Assembly (NCBI RefSeq): GCF_001750145.1
Contig: NZ_CP015732.1
Span: forward strand, 3,038,001 to 3,102,000
Direction of reading: 5' to 3'
Origin: Arthrobacter sp. U41
GTDB taxonomy: Bacteria; Actinomycetota; Actinomycetes; Actinomycetales; Micrococcaceae
DNA: 64,000 nucleotides
This document shows, piece after piece, positions 25,664-34,273 of the stretch. Numbering within the stretch: the stretch's first letter is position 1; every line of letters starts with the position of its first letter. The notes under the pieces were generated by a model that was given only the letters and a program-made list of their open reading frames with translations, searched no databases and was not told the origin of the DNA. Both the position numbers and the translations under genes were made by a program.

Positions 25664-26641
25664 TTAGACGGTAAGCAGGACTTTGCCAATATGCGAGCCC
25701 GAGTCGAAGTATCGATGGGCGGCGGCTGCCTCGGCCAGGGGGAAGGTCTTGTCCACCTGCACTTGGACCTCGCCCGAAGTGACCATAGGCCAGACGTTTT
25801 TGGACAAAGCCTCCATGATGGCAGTTTTCTCCTGCACGGGCCTTGGCCGCAGCAGGGTGCCAATCACGCTGGCACGCTTCATCATGAGTGACCGGATGTC
25901 GAGTTCGGCTTTGGCTCCGCCTTGCAGCCCGATAATCACAAGTCGGCCAGAGAAGTTGAGAGCGTCGATATTGCGGGCCAGATACGTCCCGCCGACAACA
26001 TCAAGGATGACATCCGCCCCCCGACCGCCCGTGGCGTTCTTGATCTCGTCAACGAAGTCCTGTTCCCGGTAGTTGATCAGGATGTCCGCACCCAGATGGG
26101 CGGCCGCGTTCAGCTTCTCCCTGGAACCCGCGGTGACAGCCACGGTGCCTCCGAAGGCCCTCACCAGCTGAATTGCAGTGGTTCCGATGCCGCCAGCGCC
26201 GCCATGGATCAGCACAGTCTCGCCAGGGGCGACGCTAGTGGACATGAAGAGGTTGGAATATACGGTTGCCATGGTTTCGGGCAGGGCGGCCGCGCTGACA
26301 AGGTCGACGCCCGCGGGGGCCCTGACCACCTGGCCCGAGGGAACGGCTACGTGCTCTGCATAGCCGCCACCGACCAGCAGCGCCACGACTTCATCGCCCA
26401 CCGAAAACTGGTGGACACCGGAGCCGACAGCTGAGATCGTGCCGGACACCTCGAGTCCGAGAACATCTGTCGCCCCGGAAGGAAGCTTGTAGTTACCCTC
26501 GCGCTGCAGCGTGTCGGCTCGGTTGAGGCCGGCTGCGGTAACGGCGATGAGCACTTCGCCGGGTGCGGGAACCGGCACAGGCATCTCTTCGATTGCGAGT
26601 ACTTCAGGGCCTCCTGGTCTATTTGCGCGAACTACCCTCAT
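25664..26641 (-). CDS. NADPH:quinone oxidoreductase, PIG3-like (MDR family)
   Basis: The 325-residue protein has the GroES-like start RVVRANRPGGPEVLAIEE, the AGLNRADTLQREGNY signature of the TIGR02824/PIG3 group, and a Rossmann motif IHGGAGGIGTTAIQLV (~150). No zinc cysteines. It reduces quinones or enones with NADPH. ATG 26641 has GGAGGT four bases upstream. It is followed at 77 bp distance by an SDR gene on the same strand, which probably forms the start of one transcript from the 27418-27740 promoter region. Confidence 0.9.
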   Translation of the reverse strand: MRVVRANRPGGPEVLAIEEMPVPVPAPGEVLIAVTAAGLNRADTLQREGNYKLPSGATDVLGLEVSGTISAVGSGVHQFSVGDEVVALLVGGGYAEHVAVPSGQVVRAPAGVDLVSAAALPETMATVYSNLFMSTSVAPGETVLIHGGAGGIGTTAIQLVRAFGGTVAVTAGSREKLNAAAHLGADILINYREQDFVDEIKNATGGRGADVILDVVGGTYLARNIDALNFSGRLVIIGLQGGAKAELDIRSLMMKRASVIGTLLRPRPVQEKTAIMEALSKNVWPMVTSGEVQVQVDKTFPLAEAAAAHRYFDSGSHIGKVLLTV

Positions 26642-26718
26642 CGATACCTCCAGTAGATGTCTGCCGCCCGGTTGGGTGTGCAGGAGTGTCATTTGATTCG
26701 AGCGTTGGGTTAGGCAAC

Positions 26719-27417
26719 TCAGATTCCTGCCATGCCCACTGTCTTGCCACCGCAAACGTACAGGGCCTGCCCGGTCACGAAACCGGATCGATCGTCGAGG
26801 AAATGAAGCACGCTGTTGGCTATGTCCTCGGGCTCCCCCATCCTTTGCACCGGGATGGAGTCAATGATCTCCTGCGTTCTGGGGGCGCCGGGCGGGTTGG
26901 CTGCTTCGAACATCGCCGTCCGAATTGGGCCCGGGCCAATTGCGTTTACGGTCACTCCGTGTCTTCCAAGTTCCAATGCCCACGTCCGGGTTAGCCCCAG
27001 CAGTGCCGCCTTCGACGAGGCATAAGCTGTTCTGCCTTCCTTGCCCAAGGCCGCCCGGGATGAAATATTGACGACGCGCCCGAACCCGCGCTCTTTCATG
27101 GCGGGCAGGACGGCCTGCAGGCATTGAATGGCTGAGCGCACGTTGACTGACCACGTCAGTTCTAGGTCCTCCATGCTGACGGTTTCGATGGAGGCGACCT
27201 TTATCATTCCGACGTTGTTGACGAGCCGGTGGATCGGCCCGTCCGCCAACGCCTCCTGCAGCACCTCGGCGGTAGCCTCGGGATCCGACAAATCGGCTCT
27301 CAACTTGGAGCCGACGCGGTCTATCACGACGGGCTCGTAGCCCTCTTGCAGGCAGCGCTCTACGATAGCTGCCCCAATTCCGGACGCTCCACCCGTCACC
27401 AATACGCGTTCCTTCAT
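26719..27417 (-). CDS. Short-chain dehydrogenase/reductase
   Basis: The 232-residue protein has the NAD(P) motif LVTGGASGIGAAIV, the NNVG motif, the catalytic Ser in VNISSRAALG and Tyr-Lys in AYASSKAALLGL, followed by VNAIGPGPIRT. This is a complete classical SDR. The acidic residue after strand 2 (VIDRVG) suggests NAD(H) over NADP(H). Substrate unknown. It is divergent from tctC and shares its upstream region. Confidence 0.9.
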   Translation of the reverse strand: MKERVLVTGGASGIGAAIVERCLQEGYEPVVIDRVGSKLRADLSDPEATAEVLQEALADGPIHRLVNNVGMIKVASIETVSMEDLELTWSVNVRSAIQCLQAVLPAMKERGFGRVVNISSRAALGKEGRTAYASSKAALLGLTRTWALELGRHGVTVNAIGPGPIRTAMFEAANPPGAPRTQEIIDSIPVQRMGEPEDIANSVLHFLDDRSGFVTGQALYVCGGKTVGMAGI

Positions 27418-27740
27418 GTTTCTGTCCTGACTTCGATGATCTTTCAATGAGCAACGCGCTTCAGCAGACTGGAACTTGAGAGCGCGGTCCGTGATTCCCG
27501 AAACGAGTCAAGCAGAGGGACCCCCGGGATGGCAATGGGATCCAATAATCCATTTTCAGCCCGATGTAGGCGCTGTAGGAGAAGAGGAGGTAAGTCCCAA
27601 ATCCTCGCACATGGTATGCAAAAATGTGACTTGACTTACATCTCAAGGGCCCCATAGCCTCTGTTGGACGGAAGTTTTGATAGTGCACTTCTATCAGCTG
27701 ACGGGTCAGCAACGAAGCTCACACCTGAACTGGAGACCTC
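27418..27740. promoter_or_regulatory. Divergent promoter region with inverted repeat (SDR / tctC)
   Basis: The 323-bp region separates the divergent SDR and tctC genes. It contains TGATAGTGCACTTCTATCA at 27678-27696, an inverted repeat TGATAG/CTATCA. The half TGATAGTRCACTTC recurs at 33319 in the other divergent region of this cluster. A TetR encoded at 36959 is the nearest candidate regulator. Confidence 0.6.
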
Positions 27741-28727
27741 ATGAATAAGAAATTCACCCGCACGGCACGTATGCTCGCCGGCGTCGGAGTTATGTCTGTT
27801 GCAGTCGTAGCCTGCGGCAGTACGGCAGGCACCCGATCAGCTGAAGGGTACCCCACCGAAAATATCCGCTTCATTATTCCCTATTCCGCCGGAGGTCCGA
27901 CCGATGTAACGGCCCGTGCCCTTGCGCCGTGCCTGAGCAAGGAGCTCGGTCGGTCAGTCGTCGCTGAGAACGTAGCGGGCGGCTCCGGTGCTCTGGGGAT
28001 GCAGAAGCTGATCGGCTCCAAGGCGGATGGACATACCGTGGCGATTGTGTCGACTGGAATGACTGTGCTGACGCCGCTGGTCAATGATCTCGACTATTCG
28101 AAGGATGACATCACGCCGATCGGAGTCATTTCCCATGTACCAATGAACCTGGTGGTCGGAAAGGACTCGTCCTACAAAGATGCCAAGGCATTCATTGATG
28201 CAGCCAAGGCTGATCCGGGTAAGCTCACCGTTGCTGTATCCGGATCATCCACACCGCAGGCCATCGAACTGCAGCGGCTCGAGGACCAGTATGGCGTAGA
28301 CATCACGGTTGTGCCGTTCGATGGCAGTGCAGGAGCAACAACGGCAGTTCTGGGCGGCCACGCGGACGCAGCTTTCATCAACGATGCGCCCGAAGTCTCG
28401 GCCAGGGTCGAAGACGGTTCGTTCAGGGCACTTGCAGTCTCTGCCGAAGAAAGGCAGAAGCACCTGCCGGATACGCCCACGCTTGTCGAGCTCGGTTACC
28501 CTGACCTGACCCTGGCGGTTACTACATATGCGCTTGCGGGCCCGGCGGGTCTGCCAGGCGACGCCACCTCCAAACTTGCGGCCACCCTGGAGACGTGCCT
28601 TAAGGACCCGAAGACAGTCGAGATCATTGGCGCACGCTTCGTCCCTGAAACGTTTGATGACGCTGAAGCCCTCAAGGGGATACTCGATGAGGGCGCGGCT
28701 GTCTACAAGACGATGCTGAAGAAGTAA
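27741..28727 (+). CDS. tctC: TctC-type substrate-binding lipoprotein
   Basis: The 328-residue protein is the extracytoplasmic binding component of a tripartite tricarboxylate transporter. It has a lipoprotein signal (MLAGVGVMSVAVVACGS; lipid-modified Cys ~25). The mature part shows the family pattern: IRFIIPYSAGGPTDVTARAL, VENVAGGSGALGMQKL, then GHADAAFINDAPEV and a late VELGYPDL. GGAG lies five bases before the ATG. tctB and tctA follow directly. Family members bind carboxylates such as citrate or aromatic acids; the ligand here is unknown. Confidence 0.94.
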   Translation: MNKKFTRTARMLAGVGVMSVAVVACGSTAGTRSAEGYPTENIRFIIPYSAGGPTDVTARALAPCLSKELGRSVVAENVAGGSGALGMQKLIGSKADGHTVAIVSTGMTVLTPLVNDLDYSKDDITPIGVISHVPMNLVVGKDSSYKDAKAFIDAAKADPGKLTVAVSGSSTPQAIELQRLEDQYGVDITVVPFDGSAGATTAVLGGHADAAFINDAPEVSARVEDGSFRALAVSAEERQKHLPDTPTLVELGYPDLTLAVTTYALAGPAGLPGDATSKLAATLETCLKDPKTVEIIGARFVPETFDDAEALKGILDEGAAVYKTMLKK

Positions 28728-28757
28728 GTCGCGCCAGTAGAGAGAGGGCGGAGCATC

Positions 28758-29279
28758 ATGGCCCCTGCGGCAATGAGCAGTGCACGAACACAGGAGACAA
28801 AAGTGTCCGCAACGCCTGTCCATACACAATGGCCCCGCGTCATTCCGATCGTCCTATTGCTGGTTGGCGTGGCTGTAATGGTTGGCGCTTATCAGCTGTC
28901 TTTAGGGCAACTAAACAAACCGGGACCCGGATTGTGGCCGTTTATCCTCGGAATGTTTCTTACAGTGATGGCAGGTGTCCTCCTGGTTGTCCAGGATCCC
29001 ACCGAATGCGAACGCTGGAACCGCCGGGCGTTGTACATCGCCGGGGGTCTGGCGAGCTTAGGTATCTTTATCGTCCTTTTTCAGGCGATCGGTTTCCTCA
29101 TCCCGGCTTTCCTCATGCTGACCTTGTGGCTGAAGACTTTCGGCGAGGAACCGTGGAAGCTGGCGGTACCGCTAGCCGCCGCCGGTTCCGTTGTGATGCA
29201 TTTTCTCTTCGTAGTGGCGTTGGGCGTTCCGTTCCCCAAGGATGTCGTCGTTACTCTATTTTCAGCTTTGGGAGTCTGA
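28758..29279 (+). CDS. tctB: TctB-type small membrane subunit
   Basis: The 173-residue protein has four hydrophobic helices (VIPIVLLLVGVAVMVGAYQL, LWPFILGMFLTVMAGVLLV, LYIAGGLASLGIFIVLFQAI, LAAAGSVVMHFLFVVALG) and the conserved LNKPGPGLWPF loop of the DUF1468/TctB family. It ends GVPFPKD. It sits between tctC and tctA with one base to the next ATG, so the three genes are one operon. Confidence 0.9.
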   Translation: MAPAAMSSARTQETKVSATPVHTQWPRVIPIVLLLVGVAVMVGAYQLSLGQLNKPGPGLWPFILGMFLTVMAGVLLVVQDPTECERWNRRALYIAGGLASLGIFIVLFQAIGFLIPAFLMLTLWLKTFGEEPWKLAVPLAAAGSVVMHFLFVVALGVPFPKDVVVTLFSALGV

Positions 29280-29280
29280 C

Positions 29281-30807
29281 ATGGACGCGTTGAACAATCT
29301 CGCCTTGGGGTTCTCTGTGGCCTTTGACCCCATGAACTTGTTGTATGTATTCATCGGTGTGACGGTTGGTACTGCCATCGGCGTTTTGCCCGGTCTTGGT
29401 CCGACGGCCACGATCGCCCTTCTGCTGCCTCTGACGCTCACGCTTGATCCCACGGCTGCGGTCATCATGCTGGCCGGCATTTACTACGGCTCCATGTATG
29501 GAGGAACAATAACCTCCGTGTTGTTGCGCTTGCCGGGCGAGGCCGCCTCGGTGGTCACGACGTTTGACGGCTATCAAATGGCTAAGCAAGGACGTGCCGG
29601 AGCTGCTCTCGGTATCTCAGCCATTGGCTCCTTTATCGGCGGAACGGCGTCGGTTATTGGTCTGGTCTTCCTTGCTCCGGTGCTTGCGGACGCGGCGCTC
29701 GCTTTCGGTCCACCCGCTTTCGTGGCGCTCATGGTTCTCGGACTCTTTCTCGTCACCTCGCTGGGTACGGGTTCTACGGTCAAGGCGCTGTGCATGGCTG
29801 CAGTGGGGCTCCTGCTCTCAGCGATTGGCCAGGACCTGGTAACGGGCAAGCCCCGCTTCACCTTCGGCCAGACGTCCCTGCTCGATGGTCTGGACTTCGT
29901 CGCCGTCGCCATGGGCTTGTTCGGCGTTGGCGAGATTCTGTACAACCTGGAGCAGACAGAAAAAGTCCAGGCCTTTACCTCAAAAATAAAGAACATCCTG
30001 CCCACGCGGAAGGATCTCAGGGACTCTTCCGGAGCCATTGCGCGTGGTTCCGTGCTCGGCTTCTTCATCGGCATTCTCCCGGGCGGAGGCGGCGTACTTT
30101 CTTCGCTGGCGTCCTACGCGATGGAGAAACGCCGGGCTAAGGATCCAAGCAGGTTCGGGAAAGGGGCCATCGAGGGGGTTGCAGGACCGGAAACCGCCAA
30201 TAATGCATCCTCGACGTCGGCTTTCATCCCCCTGCTGGTGCTTGGAATTCCGTCGAACGTCGTGCTGGCGCTGCTGTTCGGTGCTTTGCTGGTTCACGGC
30301 ATTACGCCAGGCCCGCAGATGATGACCAATAACCCCGAGGTCTTCTGGGGCGTCATTGCATCAATGTTCATCGGCAATCTGATGCTGCTTGCGCTCAATA
30401 TACCCTTGGTCGGTTTCTTCGTTCAGCTGCTCCGTATCCGCGCCGGCATACTCGTCACGTTTGCCTTGCTGGTGGTCATGGTAGGTGTCTTCTCGATCAG
30501 CAACGACGTGTTCGACATGTGGGTAGTGCTCGTGTTCGGCGTGCTCGGATGGCTAATGAAGAAGACCGGGTTTGATCCGGGCCCCTTGGTCCTGGCCTTC
30601 GTTCTTGGACCAATTCTCGAGACCTCCGTGCGGCAGTCGCTACTGCTCTCGGGCGGCAGCTTCGGGATCTTTGTAACAGATCCGATCTCGCTGACTATCT
30701 TCCTGGTACTGGGCGCAGGCATTATCTTCGGATTCGTCAGCAAGCGCCGCCGTCGCCCGATGGCACTGCTTGCCGCCAACAAGCCGGAAAAGATGCCCGC
30801 AGAATAG
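29281..30807 (+). CDS. tctA: TctA-type large permease subunit
   Basis: The 508-residue protein is highly hydrophobic, with ~10-12 helices. It has the TctA signatures GVLPGLGPTATIALLLPLT near the N-terminus and GILPGGGGVLSSLASYAMEK in the middle, followed by AIEGVAGPETANNASSTSAF. ATG 29281 follows the tctB stop directly. It forms the transport channel of the TctCBA system. Confidence 0.95.
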   Translation: MDALNNLALGFSVAFDPMNLLYVFIGVTVGTAIGVLPGLGPTATIALLLPLTLTLDPTAAVIMLAGIYYGSMYGGTITSVLLRLPGEAASVVTTFDGYQMAKQGRAGAALGISAIGSFIGGTASVIGLVFLAPVLADAALAFGPPAFVALMVLGLFLVTSLGTGSTVKALCMAAVGLLLSAIGQDLVTGKPRFTFGQTSLLDGLDFVAVAMGLFGVGEILYNLEQTEKVQAFTSKIKNILPTRKDLRDSSGAIARGSVLGFFIGILPGGGGVLSSLASYAMEKRRAKDPSRFGKGAIEGVAGPETANNASSTSAFIPLLVLGIPSNVVLALLFGALLVHGITPGPQMMTNNPEVFWGVIASMFIGNLMLLALNIPLVGFFVQLLRIRAGILVTFALLVVMVGVFSISNDVFDMWVVLVFGVLGWLMKKTGFDPGPLVLAFVLGPILETSVRQSLLLSGGSFGIFVTDPISLTIFLVLGAGIIFGFVSKRRRRPMALLAANKPEKMPAE

Positions 30808-30870
30808 CGCCCGCGTCCAGGAGGAAGTCCGTCAACTGGTGCGTCACAAACTGGGACAGGAAGTCAGAAA

Positions 30871-32280
30871 ATGATCGTCGCCGAACCGGGACCAACCATC
30901 CTTGCCCAACTTGCTGATTACGTTGACAGTCTCAGCTACGACGCGATACCGCCAGACGTCACCGAGCGTGCCAAGACGGTCTTATTTCATAACCTCGTCG
31001 TTGCATTGGGGGCGAGGAACCTAAATATTCCCGGGCAGGACCGGGTGAACTGGCCGGAGGGCGCGCCCCGCACGGTGACAGCGACACGGTTGACCGACGG
31101 TTGGAGGGGACCGAACGAAAGCAGTTTGTACACCAACTCGCTGCTCATGGGGGCTCGCGCCCAGCACGACGAGCACCCCGGTTCGGTAAGCCACTTCGGC
31201 AGCTGCGTCATTCCGCCTCTGCTCGCCGTGGCGGAAAACCGTTCCCTGGGCGGCCGGGCATTCATCGTCGCCATGATTGCCGGCTACCAGGTGGGCGCCG
31301 GCATCGGTGGCAGCTCCGTGGGTGCAGTAACACGGCGCGGGTTCCGCCCTACTGGCCTGTTCGGTCCATTTGCCGCAGCGGCCGCTGTCGCGAAGGCGCA
31401 CGGGGGAGGGGCGGCACAAATCGCCAACGCACTCGCCATTGCGGCCAGCTCTGCAGCGGGCATCACGCAAATGTGGAGACGCGGAACGGATGAATGGCGC
31501 TACCAGACGGCGGCTGCGGCAAGAAACGGTTTCTTCGCGGCAACTTTGGCCGAGGAAGGGGTTCAGGGTGCGCCGGATGCCATTGAAGGTGCATCCGGCT
31601 TCCACCGGGCCTTTGCCGGTCAGGATCCAGCGGACGGGGATGAAATTCTGGGCAGCCTGAACACGTGGGCCGTGAGCGATGTCATTCTCAAGCCGTTTCC
31701 GGTATGCGCGATCAATCAGGCTGCCGTCCAAAGGATCGTTGAGCTCAGAAGTAGATACGGGTTCGGGGCTGAGGATGTGGACGAGGTCGTCGTCGCGGTG
31801 AGTCAAAGTGACAGGTCCTATCCAGGAGTCGACGCGCGGGGTCGACCACCGACAGCCACGGCGGCAATGATGAGCATGCAGTTTGCCCTTGGGGTGGCGC
31901 TGGTTTACGGGAGCGTCGACGTCGGCCACCTCGCCGAGCACGGAAATCCTTCCGTGCTCGGCGCTGCGGCGAAAGTGAGACTCGAGACCGGACCGGCTGA
32001 ACCGGGGGACCACCGGGCTTCGGTGCGGATACGCCTGCTTGACGGTCAGCGCATGGATTCGGGTCCGGCCCGCGCAGTTGAGTACGATCGCGACGGCATC
32101 ATGGACCTTGCCCGTCACCTGCTGCCTGCCTCAGGGCTTTCCTGGTCAGAAATGAGTGCGGTGGCGGACTTCGTCTATAGCTTGGAGGACCGCGATGACG
32201 TGGGACAGTTGCTGCCACTTTGCCTTCCGTCCCGGAACCGGCACGGTGCGCTTGCCCCTAAGCCGGATTTGTTGGCATAA
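30871..32280 (+). CDS. MmgE/PrpD family protein
   Basis: The 469-residue protein matches the MmgE/PrpD fold: VTERAKTVLFHNLVVALGAR, a middle GARAQHDEHPGSVSHFG and ALAIAASSAAGITQMW, and LKPFPVCAINQAAVQRIVEL. Family members are 2-methylcitrate dehydratases and cis-aconitate decarboxylases. AGGAAG precedes the ATG and tctA ends 63 bp upstream, so it probably acts on the imported carboxylate. The true substrate may differ from methylcitrate, as no prpB/prpC is nearby. Confidence 0.87.
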   Translation: MIVAEPGPTILAQLADYVDSLSYDAIPPDVTERAKTVLFHNLVVALGARNLNIPGQDRVNWPEGAPRTVTATRLTDGWRGPNESSLYTNSLLMGARAQHDEHPGSVSHFGSCVIPPLLAVAENRSLGGRAFIVAMIAGYQVGAGIGGSSVGAVTRRGFRPTGLFGPFAAAAAVAKAHGGGAAQIANALAIAASSAAGITQMWRRGTDEWRYQTAAAARNGFFAATLAEEGVQGAPDAIEGASGFHRAFAGQDPADGDEILGSLNTWAVSDVILKPFPVCAINQAAVQRIVELRSRYGFGAEDVDEVVVAVSQSDRSYPGVDARGRPPTATAAMMSMQFALGVALVYGSVDVGHLAEHGNPSVLGAAAKVRLETGPAEPGDHRASVRIRLLDGQRMDSGPARAVEYDRDGIMDLARHLLPASGLSWSEMSAVADFVYSLEDRDDVGQLLPLCLPSRNRHGALAPKPDLLA

Positions 32281-32296
32281 GCACCCGCGCTCGGGT

Positions 32297-33253
32297 CTAG
32301 GGCGTCAGCACGATTTTTCCTGTTGTTCGGCCAGTCTCACCCAACTCGTGGGCACCGCGGGCGTCAGACAATGGAAGGACCGCCGAGACGTGGGGGCGAA
32401 GTTCTCCCGAGTCCACCAGCCGTGCAAGCGCCTTCAGGCCTTCAGCGTCCGGTTCAACGACCACCAAGGTGTAGCGGACGCCGGCAGCAGCAGCCGCCGC
32501 CGCCGTCGGGCCGTGCCTTCGGGGAATCAAAGAAACCAGAGTGCCTCCGGGGCGAATAAGGCCGACAGAGCGTTGTCCGGTCTCTGCGCCGATCAAATCA
32601 ATGACAACGTCCACCTTTGAAAGGCTTTCAACGGAGTGGGCTTCCGTGTAGTCCAGCACTTCGTCCGCGCCCAGGCTGCGGACGAACTCATGCTTTGAAC
32701 GCCGGGCTGTGCCGATGACGTATGCTCCGCGTGCCTTTGCGATCTGTACCGCTAGATGGCCGACGCCGCCGGCTGCTGCATGGATGAGCACGCGTTCTCC
32801 AGCCAGCAAGCCGGCGGCATCAACCAAGGCCTGCCATGCGGTGAGACCCGCCAACGGCAAGGCCGCAGCCTGAATGTGGTCCAAGCGTGCCGGCTTGCGG
32901 GCGAACTGGCGGGCGGGTCCGGCAACATACTCTGCGTAAGCCCCCGCCTGTTGAGGGAAATGGGGCATTCCGAAGATCTCGTCGCCCGGCTGGAAGAGAA
33001 CGGAACCTTCGGCCACCTCCTCAACAACGCCGGAGACATCGAACCCCAGGATCGGGGGGTTCTTCCACAGCCTCCTGCCGCCGGTAGCCCGGCTCTTCCA
33101 ATCTGTCGGATTTACCCCGATTGCTTTGACACGAATCAGGACTTCGCCCGGTTGGGGGGAAGGCCTGTCCACTTCAATTTCCCGGAGGACCTCAGGTGGG
33201 CCCCAGCTGGAAGGACTGACGGCTCGCATACGCGGCCGAAGCTCAACATTCAT
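32297..33253 (-). CDS. NADPH-dependent quinone/enone reductase (MDR family)
   Basis: The 318-residue protein has a GroES-like domain (IGVNPTDWKSRATGG, LGFDVSGVV, GMPHFPQQAGAYAEYV) and Rossmann motif IHAAAGGVGHLAVQIAKA. The zinc cysteines are absent. ATG 33253 has GGAGG six bases upstream. It converges on the PrpD gene and is divergent from the hydrolase-monooxygenase operon, with a long palindrome in between. It is a different protein from the MDRs at 20001 and 25664. Confidence 0.9.
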   Translation of the reverse strand: MNVELRPRMRAVSPSSWGPPEVLREIEVDRPSPQPGEVLIRVKAIGVNPTDWKSRATGGRRLWKNPPILGFDVSGVVEEVAEGSVLFQPGDEIFGMPHFPQQAGAYAEYVAGPARQFARKPARLDHIQAAALPLAGLTAWQALVDAAGLLAGERVLIHAAAGGVGHLAVQIAKARGAYVIGTARRSKHEFVRSLGADEVLDYTEAHSVESLSKVDVVIDLIGAETGQRSVGLIRPGGTLVSLIPRRHGPTAAAAAAAGVRYTLVVVEPDAEGLKALARLVDSGELRPHVSAVLPLSDARGAHELGETGRTTGKIVLTP

Positions 33254-33318
33254 TAGAGGCCTCCTTGTGAAAAACCCTAATGGCAGGGGTTGTGAGCGGA
33301 ACCACATCAGTGATGTAA

Positions 33319-33350
33319 TGATAGTACACTTCATTAGGAGTGAACTATCA
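33319..33350. promoter_or_regulatory. 32-bp imperfect palindrome between divergent catabolic genes
   Basis: The outer arms TGATAGT and ACTATCA are exact complements; inside them CACT and AGTG also pair. The left arm TGATAGTACACTTC matches TGATAGTGCACTTC at 27678. The site lies 66 bp before the MDR start on one side and ~40 bp before the hydrolase start on the other, so a bound repressor would block both. Confidence 0.7.
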
Positions 33351-33390
33351 AAAGTCTCTCTCTGAGATGGTTGTGATGAAAGGAAGCAGA

Positions 33391-34245
33391 GTGACTTTCT
33401 ACCCGGGAGTATCCCAAGGTACCGTCAACGTCGACGGCGTCGAAGTGTCGTATTACGACACCGGTGATAAGGAAAGGGGCGGAGCACCCATAGTCCTCCT
33501 TCATGGGACAGGTGGGAGCGCGGAAAACAATTTTGCTGCCCTTCTGCCCATGTTGTCGTTCCGGCACCGGGTGTTGGCCCTCGATTTCGTGGACGACCTC
33601 CCCGACAGCTCCGGGCCGCTGTCCGTGGATCACTTTGTCAGTCAGGCCTCCGCGGTCATCCAGAGGCTGTCACCAGGCCGACCCGTCACGCTTGTCGGCT
33701 ATTCACTCGGCGCTGTCGCTGCCGCTGTAGTGGCCGCCGAGCAACCCGAACTGGTCGGAAACCTGGTTCTGGTCGCAGGTTGGATGAAAACCGACGAACA
33801 TCAGAAACTGCGGAATTCAGTCTGGCAGCAGCTTCACGATTCGGGGTCCGAGGCATTGGCGGAGTTCATGCTCCTCACCGCTTTCAGCTCCCGGTTCGTC
33901 GCCACCCGACAGCCCGGCGAACTCCAGAAGCTCCTCGCAGGCATCAAGAGCGCTCCCAGCAGGGCGCGCAAGATGCGCCTCAATAGAACGGTTGACATCT
34001 CGTCGAAGTTGTCAGGCATTAGGGCCCGGACGCTCGTCATTGGATGCTCCGACGACCAGATGGCTCCCATTCGACACAGCCATGCCCTGTTCGGCGCAAT
34101 CAACGACTCCCGTTTTGTCGAGATTTCAAGTGGTCACGCCGTGGTGCATGAGCGACCTGCTGAACTCTTTACTCGCATTGACAATTTCGTTCAGGGACAC
34201 GATTCCGAAGATGCCGGGGCCGTTCTGGCCCCCGTCCATGCATGA
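33391..34245 (+). CDS. Alpha/beta hydrolase next to a Baeyer-Villiger monooxygenase
   Basis: About 284 residues from GTG 33391, chosen because AAAGGAAG lies four bases upstream; an in-frame ATG at 33340 exists but overlaps the palindrome. It has the strand IVLLHGTGGS, nucleophile elbow LVGYSLGAVAAAV (Ser), acid in VIGCSDDQMAP and base in ISSGHAVVHERP. The monooxygenase gene follows 28 bp later. Baeyer-Villiger enzymes make esters or lactones, so ester hydrolysis is the natural role here. Confidence 0.87.
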   Translation: MTFYPGVSQGTVNVDGVEVSYYDTGDKERGGAPIVLLHGTGGSAENNFAALLPMLSFRHRVLALDFVDDLPDSSGPLSVDHFVSQASAVIQRLSPGRPVTLVGYSLGAVAAAVVAAEQPELVGNLVLVAGWMKTDEHQKLRNSVWQQLHDSGSEALAEFMLLTAFSSRFVATRQPGELQKLLAGIKSAPSRARKMRLNRTVDISSKLSGIRARTLVIGCSDDQMAPIRHSHALFGAINDSRFVEISSGHAVVHERPAELFTRIDNFVQGHDSEDAGAVLAPVHA

Positions 34246-34273
34246 GCCAGAATCAGAGAAACGAGGAGTACCG

